NCBI GenBank assembly: GCA_963518955.1
Contig: CAUQKI010000001.1
Coordinates: 248,001 to 312,000 of the forward strand
Length of the DNA stretch: 64,000 nucleotides
Reading direction: 5' to 3'
Source of the DNA: JABCPE02 sp963518955
Lineage (GTDB): Bacteria; Bacteroidota; Bacteroidia; Flavobacteriales; Weeksellaceae
Shown in pieces: positions 1 to 8,369 of this stretch; the stretch's first letter is position 1; each line of letters opens with the position of its first letter. The position numbers were made by a program, and so were the translations under genes. The notes below the pieces were generated by a model. That model did no database searches and was not told the origin of the DNA. It was given only the letters and a program-made list of their open reading frames with translations.

Positions 1-533
1 AGGACTTCTTGGAGTTTCTTGTCTGGGTGTTCTTCATGGTATTTATGTAGATTTTCATCAAAAAGATAAGAATACCAGTTGGAATCAAAATTTATCATTT
101 TTCCTCCCTTTTTCAGTACTCTTTTCCATTCTTTGTAAGCATCTTTCGGGTGAGGAAGATTCCAAGTGACATTTCTAGTGACAATCACATCAAAAGTATT
201 ATCTTCAAAAGGAAGGTTCTGTGCATCCAGCAGCTGGAAATTCACCTTCGCTCCGAATTTCTGTGCATTCTGTGTTGCCTGTTCTATCATCCCTTTGCTG
301 GAATCTACAGCAGACACTTCAAAATTCGGATTTCTTCCCAGCAACACCGCGAACATCCCTGGCCCTGTTCCGATGTCTAATATCTTCAAATTCTGGTTTT
401 TATCAATATCTCCATAGAGAATATTTTCCCAGTTCTGGGCATTGTCTCCATAAAGCTCCTGCAATGTAGAATCACTATATGTTTTGGAGCGCTCTGTCCA
501 GTAATCTCTGATTATTTCACTTATTTCGCTCAT
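1..533 (-). CDS. Class I SAM-dependent methyltransferase (3' end cut by window edge)
   Basis: About 177 codons are readable from the ATG at 533 down to base 1, with no stop, so the C-terminus lies outside the window. The translation starts MSEISEIIRDYWTERSKTYS and carries the SAM-binding glycine motif ILDIGTGPGMF (about residues 49-59), followed by an acidic residue in SAVDSSKGMIEQA and the post-I motif QLLDAQNLPF. This is the Rossmann layout of the UbiE-like methyltransferase 11 family. The substrate cannot be told from sequence; small metabolites or corrinoid/arsenic-type substrates are possible. It lies downstream of tsf on the same strand but is separated from it by a terminator. Confidence 0.85.
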   Translation of the reverse strand, partial: MSEISEIIRDYWTERSKTYSDSTLQELYGDNAQNWENILYGDIDKNQNLKILDIGTGPGMFAVLLGRNPNFEVSAVDSSKGMIEQATQNAQKFGAKVNFQLLDAQNLPFEDNTFDVIVTRNVTWNLPHPKDAYKEWKRVLKKGGKMINFDSNWYSYLFDENLHKYHEEHPDKKLQEV

Positions 534-644
534 TTTCTTCTATTTAGTGTTAAAAAAGTATATTTTGTTAGCAAAATTAACAATAAAAAACCATACGAAG
601 ATGATTTCAAGTGCTGATATTTATCACAAAGTTTTTATAAAATA

Positions 645-693
645 TATGTTTATAAAATAAAAATTCCTCTTAGCCGAAAAGCTAAGAGGAATT
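645..693 (-). terminator. Rho-independent terminator of tsf
   Basis: A 13-bp perfect stem (662-674 pairs with 681-693, loop of 6) is followed on the minus strand by a T-rich run. It lies just past the tsf stop codon. Confidence 0.8.
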
Positions 694-714
694 GGGTAAA
701 ATTTATAATTTTAA

Positions 715-1683
715 TTAAAGAGAAACTCTTACGAATCTTACTACTTCAAGGTCTGGATTTACAGATTTCACATATTGAGAAACCTTCATGTCTCCGTCTT
801 TAATGTAGTTTTGGTCAAGTAATGCTTTCTCTTGGTCTAGAGAAGTGTTATCGCTGATGAATCTCTGAACTTTACCAGGTAAGATTTTATCCCAGATTTG
901 TTCTGGCTTACCTTCAGCTTTCAATTCAGCTTTTGCATCTTCTTCTGCTTGTTTTAGAACTTGCTCTGTCAATTGTGCATAAGAAACATATTTAGGAACA
1001 TTTTTCAATGGTTTTCCAAGTCTTACAAGCTCCTCATTATCTTTCTCGATTGCTGCAATTCTTGCATCTGTTTCTGCTGCTATGAACTCAGGAGAAAAAT
1101 CTTTGTAAGAAAGAACTTCTGGGCTCATAGATGCTACCTGCATACTAATGTTTCTCGCTGCCTCTGCTGCTCCATCTACTTTAGCAGACAATGCTGTGAT
1201 AGCTGCGATTTTGTTTCCTGCGTGGATATAAGCCGCCAAGAAAGGTCCTTCGATTCTTTCAAATGCACCGATTTCTATTTTCTCTCCGATAACTCCTGTT
1301 TGCTCGATTAGTTTTTCAGCAACTGTAATTCCGTGGAAATCAGAAGCCAAGAACTCTTCTTTAGAAGCGTAGTTCATTGCTTGTTCTGCTAATTCGTAAG
1401 CCAATTCTACGAAAGCATCATTTTTAGCAACGAAGTCAGTTTCGCAGTTTAGAGAGATGATAGCACCTAGTGTGTTATCCTCGTTTACTCTTGCGATTAC
1501 AGCACCTTCAGTAGATTCTCTATCTGCTCTATTTGCTGCGATTTTTTGTCCTTTTTTTCTAAGGATTTCGATGGCTTTTTCAAAATCTCCTTCAGCTTCT
1601 ACCAAAGCTTTTTTGCAGTCCATCATTCCTGCACCTGTTGTGTTTCTTAGTTTAGCTACATCTGCTGCTACTGGTGTATACAT
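715..1683 (-). CDS. tsf: Elongation factor Ts
   Basis: EF-Ts is the nucleotide exchange factor that regenerates EF-Tu-GTP during translation. The 322-residue product begins MYTPVAADVAKLRNTTGAGM, which contains the classic N-terminal EF-Ts signature, followed by MDCKKALVEAEGD and the TDFVAKN motif of the EF-Tu interaction core. The frame is open to 1734, but the start at 1683 matches the family N-terminus and sits downstream of a good -7 box. The usual upstream partner rpsB is absent: the next gene upstream is divergent and unrelated. Identity is certain. Confidence 0.97.
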   Translation of the reverse strand: MYTPVAADVAKLRNTTGAGMMDCKKALVEAEGDFEKAIEILRKKGQKIAANRADRESTEGAVIARVNEDNTLGAIISLNCETDFVAKNDAFVELAYELAEQAMNYASKEEFLASDFHGITVAEKLIEQTGVIGEKIEIGAFERIEGPFLAAYIHAGNKIAAITALSAKVDGAAEAARNISMQVASMSPEVLSYKDFSPEFIAAETDARIAAIEKDNEELVRLGKPLKNVPKYVSYAQLTEQVLKQAEEDAKAELKAEGKPEQIWDKILPGKVQRFISDNTSLDQEKALLDQNYIKDGDMKVSQYVKSVNPDLEVVRFVRVSL

Positions 1684-1723
1684 AATTATAATATTTTTTA
1701 TATTTTTGTAGATAATTAGTTGG

Positions 1724-1731
1724 CAAAGATA
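1724..1731 (-). promoter_or_regulatory. Predicted tsf promoter (-7 box)
   Basis: The minus strand reads TATCTTTG, an exact match to the Bacteroidota sigma-A -7 consensus TAnnTTTG, 40 bases before the tsf ATG. It supports the downstream start and independent transcription of tsf. Confidence 0.65.
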
Positions 1732-1746
1732 CAAATTTTTATAAAG

Positions 1747-2256
1747 ATGAAAAAAACGATTTTACTTCTTTTAGGATTTATGTCTGCTGGTATATTCGCT
1801 CAGTCCCAACATACCATAGAAATGACAGAAAAATCCAATGACCCAAAGGTGGTTGCAAATTTCATAGTAAACTACCCTAGCCACCCTAAAACTCCTGAAT
1901 TTAGAAGAAAGTTAGCCCGTTTAGGAAGCAGTAGTTCTTCAGCACAGACCTCAACTTCTCACCAATCCAACAACCATAGAAGTCACCAAGAGACTGCTGA
2001 GGAAGCTACCAGAATACTTAATGGAAGCAGCAAAGGAAACAGCGCATATGTAACTGTCAAAAATCTATCAAAATGCCCTATTGTAGTAAATTTTACAGGG
2101 AAAAATAATTATCATATCAATGTCGCTGCAAACTCTACGGGAAGAATGTCTTTAAACAAAGGTTCATACACTATTTCTTCCGTAGTATGTGGAGGAAATT
2201 ACCAACAATCAAGAACCATCAATGCTGATTATCAACTAACATTAGGCGTGAAATAA
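1747..2256 (+). CDS. Secreted protein of unknown function (possibly DUF6759 family)
   Basis: The 169-residue product has a clear signal peptide (MKKTILLLLGFMSAGIFAQ, likely cut after the alanine). A Ser/Thr/His/Gln-rich linker (about residues 65-90) separates a short N-terminal segment from a C-terminal beta-rich module with the motif VKNLSKCPIVVNFTGKNNY and two cysteines. I tentatively associate the C-terminal module with the Chryseobacterium-type DUF6759 family; function is unknown. The ATG at 1747 is preferred over an upstream in-frame ATG because it starts the signal peptide. It is divergent from tsf and convergent with accA, sharing a terminator with it. Confidence 0.7.
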   Translation: MKKTILLLLGFMSAGIFAQSQHTIEMTEKSNDPKVVANFIVNYPSHPKTPEFRRKLARLGSSSSSAQTSTSHQSNNHRSHQETAEEATRILNGSSKGNSAYVTVKNLSKCPIVVNFTGKNNYHINVAANSTGRMSLNKGSYTISSVVCGGNYQQSRTINADYQLTLGVK

Positions 2257-2260
2257 AAAT

Positions 2261-2287
2261 AAAAAGCTGGAAAATTTCCAGCTTTTT
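2261..2287. terminator. Bidirectional terminator between the secreted protein gene and accA
   Basis: A perfect 13-bp inverted repeat (2261-2273 with 2275-2287) has A/T ends that give a U-tract in both directions. It lies between two convergent stop codons. Confidence 0.85.
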
Positions 2288-2296
2288 ATTATTTAA

Positions 2297-3253
2297 TTAT
2301 CCTTTGTATTGTCCCATTGCTACGAACTTTTCTTGTCTTTGTGTAGCAAGTTCATCTTCAGTAAAGCCTTTATATGCTTTTATATTCTTTAAAACAGTAT
2401 CTTTCACACTAGCAAATGCTTCTGCTGGGTCATAGTGAGCTCCACCAAGAGGCTCTGCGATAATACCGTCTATCAACTTTTCTTTCAGCATATCTTGAGC
2501 TGTAAGTTTCAGTGTATCAGCAGCAGTTTCTTTATATTCCCAGCTTCTCCAAAGAATAGAAGAACATGACTCTGGCGAAATCACTGAATACCAAGTGTTT
2601 TCCATCATATAAACCTTATTTCCTACACCTATTCCCAGAGCTCCTCCACTAGCTCCCTCACCGATAACGATAGCGATTACAGGAACTTTCAGAAGGCTCA
2701 TCTCAAAAATATTTCTTGCAATAGCCTCGCCTTGCCCTCTTTCCTCTGCTTCAAGACCAGGGTAAGCACCAGGAGTGTCTATCAATGTCACGATAGGCAT
2801 ATTAAATTTCTCTGCCAACTTCATTAATCTCAAAGCCTTACGGTAACCATCAGGATTAGACATCCCAAATCTTCTGTATTGTCTTTCCTTCGTAGTTCTT
2901 CCTTTTTGTGTTCCGATAACCATCACGCTTTGACCATTTATTTTTATCATCGCTCCTATCATCGCAGGGTCATCCGCAAAGCATCTATCGCCATGAAGCT
3001 CGACAACACTGCCCTCATCCGCTATTCCGTGGATATAGTCCAATGTATAGGGTCTGTCTGGATGACGGGAAAGCTGCACTCTCTGCCATGGCGTAAGGTT
3101 GCCATAGATTTTCTTTTTTGTCTTGATGATTTTTTCTTCTATTTGTTTGCAAGTTGCTGAAACATCCACTCCACTTTCTTCGCCTACGATAGCGCATTTT
3201 TCATATTGTTCCATCAACTCTTTTATCGGTTGTTCAAAATCCAAGTATTCCAT
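2297..3253 (-). CDS. accA: Acetyl-CoA carboxylase carboxyltransferase subunit alpha
   Basis: AccA forms, with AccD, the carboxyltransferase that moves CO2 from biotin to acetyl-CoA to make malonyl-CoA for fatty-acid synthesis. The 318-residue product starts MEYLDFEQPIKELMEQYEKC and contains the crotonase-fold segments LIDTPGAYPGLEAEERGQ and VIGEGASGGALGIGVG that build the oxyanion holes. Length is normal. The gene follows gltX by 47 bases; a possible -7 box TATTTTTG (minus strand, 3284-3291) in that gap may give it its own promoter. The longer reading frame to 3286 is not used because the family starts at MEYLDFE. Confidence 0.97.
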   Translation of the reverse strand: MEYLDFEQPIKELMEQYEKCAIVGEESGVDVSATCKQIEEKIIKTKKKIYGNLTPWQRVQLSRHPDRPYTLDYIHGIADEGSVVELHGDRCFADDPAMIGAMIKINGQSVMVIGTQKGRTTKERQYRRFGMSNPDGYRKALRLMKLAEKFNMPIVTLIDTPGAYPGLEAEERGQGEAIARNIFEMSLLKVPVIAIVIGEGASGGALGIGVGNKVYMMENTWYSVISPESCSSILWRSWEYKETAADTLKLTAQDMLKEKLIDGIIAEPLGGAHYDPAEAFASVKDTVLKNIKAYKGFTEDELATQRQEKFVAMGQYKG

Positions 3254-3300
3254 ATTTCTAATTTTGAATAATATTTGAGTTTTCAAAAATACTAATAAAT

Positions 3301-4833
3301 TTAAAAATCAAATATGAATTTATTTTTTTGAGTTTCTATCAATTTCTCGATTCGTTCTATAGTTTTTTCTTTTCCTATAATATTCATGATATCAGGAACA
3401 TCTGGCCCTTTCAGTTCTCCTACCAAAGCCAAACGCAGCGGCATCATCACTTTACCCATTCCTAATTCTTTTTCGGCAGCGAAATCATGAATAAGATTTT
3501 TGAGAATTTCTGATTGGAAATCCACATTTTCTAATTTCTGAGCAAACTCTGCAAGAAGTTCTCCTGTGGTATCTGCCCATGCTTTTTTGATGGCTTTTTC
3601 ATCATAATCTGCTGGTGCAGAGAAGAAAAACTGTCCCTGCTCATAGATATCTTTCACGAAAACTGCTCTTTCTTTCATCAGCCCAATAATCGTAATCAGC
3701 TTATCATCGCTGACTACAGAGTTTTTCACTGCTTCTATTTCTTTAAGTAAAACTAGCAGCTCATCATCCGTTTTCATTTTAAGATATTGGCTGTTAAACC
3801 ATTCTGCTTTTTCTTTGCTAAATCTCGCTCCAGATTTATGAACTTTGTGCAGATTAAATTCTTGAACCATTTCTTCTAATGACAAGATTTCTTTACCATC
3901 AGATGGCGACCAGCCCAAAAGTGCCAAGAAATTAACAAACGCTTCTGGGAAATACCCTTCTTCACGATATCCTTTGGATACAGCTCCTGTTTCTTTATCG
4001 GTAAAATTCAATGGAAATACAGGAAACCCAAATTTATCGCCATCTCTTTTGCTGAGTTTTCCTTTTCCTTCTGGCTTTAGTATCAGTGGCAAATGCGCAA
4101 ATTCTGGCGCTTTCCAGCCCATGGCTTCATATAACAATACATGCAGAGCCATTGACGGCAGCCACTCTTCTCCACGGATCACATTGGTAATCTGCATCTC
4201 GTGGTCATCGATGATATTTGCGAAATGATAAGTCGGCATTCCATCTTGTTTCACCAAAACCTTATCATCCAGAGTATCAGTATTTACACTGAAATTTCCA
4301 CGGATAATATCGCTAAGCTCCATCACTCGGTTTTCAGGCATTTTAAACCGAACCACGAAAGGAACTTTTTCAGCCAAAAGTTTTTCTACCTCATCTTTTG
4401 AAAGTGCGATGCTGTTTCTCAGGCTGTTTCTAGTAACATTATTATAAGAAAAAACCTCTCCTTTAGTCTCGTATTCCAATCTGATTTTATCAAGCTCTTC
4501 TGGAGTATCAAACGCCAAGTAGGCATAATCCGTTTTTAGAATTTCCTCTGTATATTTATCATAGATTTCTCTCCTTTCAGACTGTCTGTATGGCGCATAT
4601 GGCCCTCCTTTTTTAGGGCTTTCCACAGGCTGTATTCCCAGCCAGTCCAGCGCCTCCATGATGTAGTCTTCTGCTCCATCCACATAGCGGGCAGTATCTG
4701 TATCTTCTATTCTTAAAATAAAATCTCCTCCTTGGCTTTTAGCAAAAAGGTAATTGTATAGTGCTGTTCTCACTCCACCAAGATGCAGAGGACCCGTAGG
4801 ACTCGGTGCAAAACGAACGCGAATTTTACTCAT
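3301..4833 (-). CDS. gltX: Glutamate-tRNA ligase
   Basis: This class I aminoacyl-tRNA synthetase charges tRNA-Glu. The 510-residue product carries the HIGH-type motif FAPSPTGPLHLGG (about residues 8-20) and the KMSKS-type motif KLSKRDG (about residue 258), with the C-terminal anticodon-binding half intact. The size is normal for the flavobacterial enzyme. A TATCTTTG box lies 19-26 bases upstream of the ATG. It is probably co-transcribed with accA downstream. Confidence 0.97.
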   Translation of the reverse strand: MSKIRVRFAPSPTGPLHLGGVRTALYNYLFAKSQGGDFILRIEDTDTARYVDGAEDYIMEALDWLGIQPVESPKKGGPYAPYRQSERREIYDKYTEEILKTDYAYLAFDTPEELDKIRLEYETKGEVFSYNNVTRNSLRNSIALSKDEVEKLLAEKVPFVVRFKMPENRVMELSDIIRGNFSVNTDTLDDKVLVKQDGMPTYHFANIIDDHEMQITNVIRGEEWLPSMALHVLLYEAMGWKAPEFAHLPLILKPEGKGKLSKRDGDKFGFPVFPLNFTDKETGAVSKGYREEGYFPEAFVNFLALLGWSPSDGKEILSLEEMVQEFNLHKVHKSGARFSKEKAEWFNSQYLKMKTDDELLVLLKEIEAVKNSVVSDDKLITIIGLMKERAVFVKDIYEQGQFFFSAPADYDEKAIKKAWADTTGELLAEFAQKLENVDFQSEILKNLIHDFAAEKELGMGKVMMPLRLALVGELKGPDVPDIMNIIGKEKTIERIEKLIETQKNKFIFDF

Positions 4834-4851
4834 CTTTTAAAACTTTGGGCG

Positions 4852-4859
4852 CAAAGATA
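4852..4859 (-). promoter_or_regulatory. Predicted gltX promoter (-7 box)
   Basis: The minus strand reads TATCTTTG, an exact TAnnTTTG match, between the gltX ATG and the terminator of the upstream gene. Confidence 0.65.
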
Positions 4860-4865
4860 AGAATT

Positions 4866-4905
4866 TACCCATAAAAAATAGCCACTTCTAAAAAGAAGTG
4901 GCTAT
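4866..4905 (-). terminator. Terminator of the Lys-rich exported protein gene
   Basis: A 12-bp perfect stem (4878-4889 with 4894-4905, loop AAAA) is followed on the minus strand by a run of six T. It ends the transcript of the 88-residue gene just upstream. Confidence 0.85.
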
Positions 4906-4924
4906 CTATGATAAACAATAAAAT

Positions 4925-5191
4925 CTATTTCTGTGGATTTACAGGATGTTCCTCCTTTTTATCCTCTGATTCCTTTTGTTTTGGCTGTTCTTTATCCACT
5001 GAAGGATGACTTCCGCTTTCATGAGCAACAGGAACAGCATGTTCTGCTTCATTAGGCTGAGCTGATTTCTTAGGTGATTGTTTAGCCGTTTTCTTAGAAG
5101 GCTCAGCTTTCTTTTTTGATGGAGTAGACTGTGCGTTTACTGCTAATGTTCCTAACGCAAGGAATAAACTTGCAAAAACTAACTTTTTCAT
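4925..5191 (-). CDS. Small exported Lys/Pro/Ser/Glu-rich protein
   Basis: The 88-residue product has a signal peptide (MKKLVFASLFLALGTLAVNA, cleaved before QS). The mature part is low complexity: a basic half (KKK, KK, SPKKS) followed by an acidic/basic half with two His residues and a terminal EEHPVNPQK. No fold or family is recognised; it looks intrinsically disordered. It stands alone between an AT-rich 156-base gap and its own terminator. The signal peptide and terminator make it likely to be real. Confidence 0.7.
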   Translation of the reverse strand: MKKLVFASLFLALGTLAVNAQSTPSKKKAEPSKKTAKQSPKKSAQPNEAEHAVPVAHESGSHPSVDKEQPKQKESEDKKEEHPVNPQK

Positions 5192-5347
5192 AATTCTTAA
5201 AAATTTAATTGGTTACTAATATCAAAAACGAGCTTTTAGTAATGATATTGTATTAAATTTATATTTTAACTAAATTTTCATACAATTTAATATTATTTAA
5301 CTAATTAAATTTAGTTTTTATTGAAAAATATTAAATTTAAAGTTTTT

Positions 5348-6061
5348 TTATTCAAAAAGTACACTTGTGTCTTGTAAAACAGACACTGTCCCATCTTCAC
5401 AACGGATAGCCTGTCCTGGGAAATTCTGTATCAAATGATAATCGTGTGTAGCCATCAGCACTGCACAATTTCTCTCCTCAGACACTTGTCTTAGCAAAGT
5501 CATGATATCATTAGAAGTTTCTGGGTCTAGGTTTCCTGTAGGCTCATCCGCCAAGATAAGTTCGGGATGATTCAGCAAAGCTCTTGCTATAGCCACACGC
5601 TGCTGCTCTCCACCAGACAATTCGTGAGGCATTTTGTGTTTTTTGGTTTTCATTCCTACACTGCTGAGAACATCATCTATTCTCTCTTCCATCAGGCTTC
5701 TATCCTTCCAACCAGTGGCTTCTAAAACGAAAAGAAGATTTTTTTCCACCGTTCTATCCATAAGTAGCTGGAAATCCTGAAAAATAATTCCCAGTTTTCT
5801 TCTCAAATCAGGGATACGAGATACTTTTAGTTTTGTCAAATCAAAACCAACCACCTCTCCTTCTCCCTCACGGAGTGGAAGATGCCCATAAAGAACCTTG
5901 AGAAGGCTACTTTTTCCAGAACCTGTTTTCCCAATGAGATAATTAAACTTACCTTTTTTTATGGTCAGATTAACATTAGAAAGAACTGTAAAATTCTTCT
6001 GAACTATTTTTACATCTCTCAGAGAGATGACATTGTCGCCGTATATGCTTTTTTGTGACAT
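5348..6061 (-). CDS. ftsE: FtsE-like ABC transporter ATP-binding protein
   Basis: FtsE is the ATPase of the FtsEX complex, which controls peptidoglycan hydrolases at the division site. The 237-residue product is a single nucleotide-binding domain with Walker A GKTGSGKS (44-51), ABC signature LSGGEQ (148-153), Walker B LILADEP (168-174) and the following GNLDPETS, which is typical of FtsE/LolD-type proteins. No FtsX-like membrane partner is next to it. LolD-type function cannot be fully excluded. It follows mtaB by 65 bases on the same strand. Confidence 0.8.
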   Translation of the reverse strand: MSQKSIYGDNVISLRDVKIVQKNFTVLSNVNLTIKKGKFNYLIGKTGSGKSSLLKVLYGHLPLREGEGEVVGFDLTKLKVSRIPDLRRKLGIIFQDFQLLMDRTVEKNLLFVLEATGWKDRSLMEERIDDVLSSVGMKTKKHKMPHELSGGEQQRVAIARALLNHPELILADEPTGNLDPETSNDIMTLLRQVSEERNCAVLMATHDYHLIQNFPGQAIRCEDGTVSVLQDTSVLFE

Positions 6062-6126
6062 AATATTTTAAGAAAATTCAATCCACTAAAATAAAAAAAC
6101 TTCCTCCATTGTAATGACAATAGAGG

Positions 6127-7476
6127 TTAAACTTTTGTTAAAAATTCCTCAAAAGAACTAGAAACCACTACATTTCCTTCCTTTGAAATTTTTTCTAATT
6201 TCACTCTTTCTACTTTATTCACGGACTTTTCGTCATATGGTTTTTGAACTCTGACATAGTTATCTGTAAAGCCAAACATCATTCCGTTTTTCTCCTCATG
6301 CTCCCAAAGAACAGGCAGAACTTTGCCTAATTGCGTTTGGTAGAAAGCCATTTTTTTCTTCTCAGAAAGAATTCTGAGCATTTTATTTCGTTTCTTTCTC
6401 TCCGAAATAGGAACCACTCCGTCCATACTAACCGCCTCTGTATTGTCCCTTTCAGAATATGTAAATACATGCAGATAGCTGATTGGCAACTCTGCTAAAA
6501 AGTTATAAGTTTCCAAGAACCTCTCCTCGGTCTCACCTGGGAAACCTACGATGACATCCACACCGATAGCCGCATCAGGCAGGATTTCCCTTATCTTATT
6601 CACTCTGCTCGTATAGAGAGCCGTGAGATAGCGGCGTTTCATTTTTTTCAAAATCTCATCTGAACCCGACTGCAACGGAATATGAAAATGCGGCACAAAA
6701 CTCTTGCTCTTCGCTACAAGTTCTATGGTTTCATCTTTTAGCAAATTAGGCTCTATGGAAGAAATTCGGATTCGTTCGATGCCATCCACTTCGTTCAGCG
6801 CTGTCACTAAATCCAAAAATGTATGTTCATGTTTTTTATTCCCAAATTCACCCTTTCCATAATCACCAATATTCACTCCCGTGAGGACAATTTCCTTAAT
6901 ATCCTGCTGGGCAATCTGCTGGGCATTTTTGACAATATTTTCTATCGTATCGGAGCGCGAAATTCCTCTCGCCATCGGAATTGTACAATAAGTACATTTG
7001 TAATCACATCCATCCTGAACTTTCAGAAAGGCACGAGTCCTATCCCCAATAGAATAAGAACCTATAAAGAAATCCGCATCTTCTATTTCACAAGAGTGAA
7101 CCTGCGCAGAGCTTTCGGACTTTCTTAAATCATCAAGGAAATTAAGCAAATTAAATTTCTCCTTTGCTCCTAAAACTAAATCTACACCTTCTATTGCGGA
7201 AATTTCTTCTGGTTTCAGCTGTGCATAGCATCCCAAAACCACCACCAAACCATCTGGATTGGCCTTCACTGCCCGTTTCACATGAAACTTGCACTCTTTA
7301 TCGGCATTATCCGTTACCGAGCATGTGTTGATTACATAGACTTGCGCAGGGTCATCGAACTCCACTTTCTCATATCCCGCCCCTATAAGCTGGCGCGCAA
7401 TAGTAGATGTTTCTGCAAAATTAAGCTTACACCCCAGTGTATGAAATGCTACTGTTTTCGGACTTGTATTTGTCAT
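6127..7476 (-). CDS. mtaB: tRNA (N6-threonylcarbamoyladenosine(37)-C2)-methylthiotransferase
   Basis: MtaB is a radical-SAM enzyme that converts t6A37 to ms2t6A37 in tRNA reading ANN codons. The 449-residue protein has the three N-terminal cluster cysteines (HTLGCKLN, INTCSV, LGCYAQ), the radical-SAM triad at Cys157, Cys161 and Cys164 (CDYKCTYC), and a C-terminal TRAM-like region. Length and order fit the MiaB/MtaB family; CKLN in place of the CQMN of MiaB points to MtaB. A -7 box TACCTTTG lies 18 bases upstream. A parS-like core is embedded in its 5' part (see findings). Confidence 0.93.
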   Translation of the reverse strand: MTNTSPKTVAFHTLGCKLNFAETSTIARQLIGAGYEKVEFDDPAQVYVINTCSVTDNADKECKFHVKRAVKANPDGLVVVLGCYAQLKPEEISAIEGVDLVLGAKEKFNLLNFLDDLRKSESSAQVHSCEIEDADFFIGSYSIGDRTRAFLKVQDGCDYKCTYCTIPMARGISRSDTIENIVKNAQQIAQQDIKEIVLTGVNIGDYGKGEFGNKKHEHTFLDLVTALNEVDGIERIRISSIEPNLLKDETIELVAKSKSFVPHFHIPLQSGSDEILKKMKRRYLTALYTSRVNKIREILPDAAIGVDVIVGFPGETEERFLETYNFLAELPISYLHVFTYSERDNTEAVSMDGVVPISERKKRNKMLRILSEKKKMAFYQTQLGKVLPVLWEHEEKNGMMFGFTDNYVRVQKPYDEKSVNKVERVKLEKISKEGNVVVSSSFEEFLTKV

Positions 7477-7493
7477 AAATAATCTGAAAACCG

Positions 7494-7501
7494 CAAAGGT
7501 A
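7494..7501 (-). promoter_or_regulatory. Predicted mtaB promoter (-7 box)
   Basis: The minus strand reads TACCTTTG, an exact TAnnTTTG match, in the 31-base gap between the SIMPL gene stop and the mtaB ATG. Confidence 0.55.
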
Positions 7502-7507
7502 TGAAAT

Positions 7508-8248
7508 TTATCTAATATTATAGGAGAGCTTCATGGTGATGTTAGCCGTCTTCTTTTTAGAAGATGTATTGAACGAGCCTCCCCAAGAATAGTCCTCCGA
7601 AGAATTCTGCGCGATAATTTGGAAAACTCCCATTTCAGATTTTTTCAAATCACCGAGTTTTGCTCCTGCGTTTTCAGCAATTTTTTCAGCACGAAGTTTC
7701 GCATCTTTGGTCGCTTCGGCTATCATTTTTAGTTTTAACTCAGCTAATTTAGTATAGTAATACTCTGGCTGCTCAGAGTACAGCTCCACACCAGAATTGA
7801 TAAGCTCAGTAACTTGGCGGGAGATGTTTTCTATTTTTTCTACTTCTTTGCTCTCCACCTGCACATTTTGTTTCAGTGTGTATCCTGTAAACACTTCTGA
7901 ACGAACATTCTGATACTCATCATAGGTTCTGTCAAAATCTTTAGAAATTCCCACTGAAGAAAACACGATTTCTTTTTCTTTCACGCCTTTAGACAATAGA
8001 TAATTTTTGAGGGCATCTCTGTCTTTTTCCAGTGAAGCATAGGCAGTTTTCAAATCCGCGCTTTTCTTCGTAAAAGAACTATTCCACACGATGAGGTCAG
8101 ACTCAAAGTCCTTACTCCCAAGCCCTGTAACATTGATCGTGTCATTATTTGAATTTCTATTTTTAAAAGCATTAGCCGCCAAAAAAGTAGAAAAAACTAT
8201 TGCTGCTGAAACAATAATCAGCCCAATGTGATTTTTTATTTTGTCCAT
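7508..8248 (-). CDS. SIMPL (DUF541) domain protein, membrane-anchored
   Basis: The 246-residue product has an N-terminal hydrophobic anchor or uncleaved signal (IGLIIVSAAIVFSTFLAANAF) and then a DUF541/SIMPL domain starting INVTGLGSKDFESDLIVW and ending TANITMKLSYNIR. SIMPL proteins form beta-rich periplasmic or outer-membrane assemblies; their roles are poorly defined (oxidative stress in some species). It precedes mtaB and ftsE on the same strand. Confidence 0.85.
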   Translation of the reverse strand: MDKIKNHIGLIIVSAAIVFSTFLAANAFKNRNSNNDTINVTGLGSKDFESDLIVWNSSFTKKSADLKTAYASLEKDRDALKNYLLSKGVKEKEIVFSSVGISKDFDRTYDEYQNVRSEVFTGYTLKQNVQVESKEVEKIENISRQVTELINSGVELYSEQPEYYYTKLAELKLKMIAEATKDAKLRAEKIAENAGAKLGDLKKSEMGVFQIIAQNSSEDYSWGGSFNTSSKKKTANITMKLSYNIR

Positions 8249-8331
8249 AACTATAAAATTTATTTTTTACACTTTATAAAGTTATAAATATTATTTTGAT
8301 ACAAAATATTTTTCTATCTAAAAAATATGTA

Positions 8332-8339
8332 TATCTTTG
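8332..8339 (+). promoter_or_regulatory. Predicted promoter of the outer-membrane barrel gene (-7 box)
   Basis: TATCTTTG, an exact TAnnTTTG match, 31 bases before the ATG at 8370. Confidence 0.6.
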
Positions 8340-8369
8340 TCTCTGTTTTAAAAATTTAAATTTTATTTT

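Noticed and set aside
150..469. Three short plus-strand open frames near the window start
   Set aside because: They are antisense to the truncated methyltransferase, which shows clear SAM-binding motifs on the minus strand.
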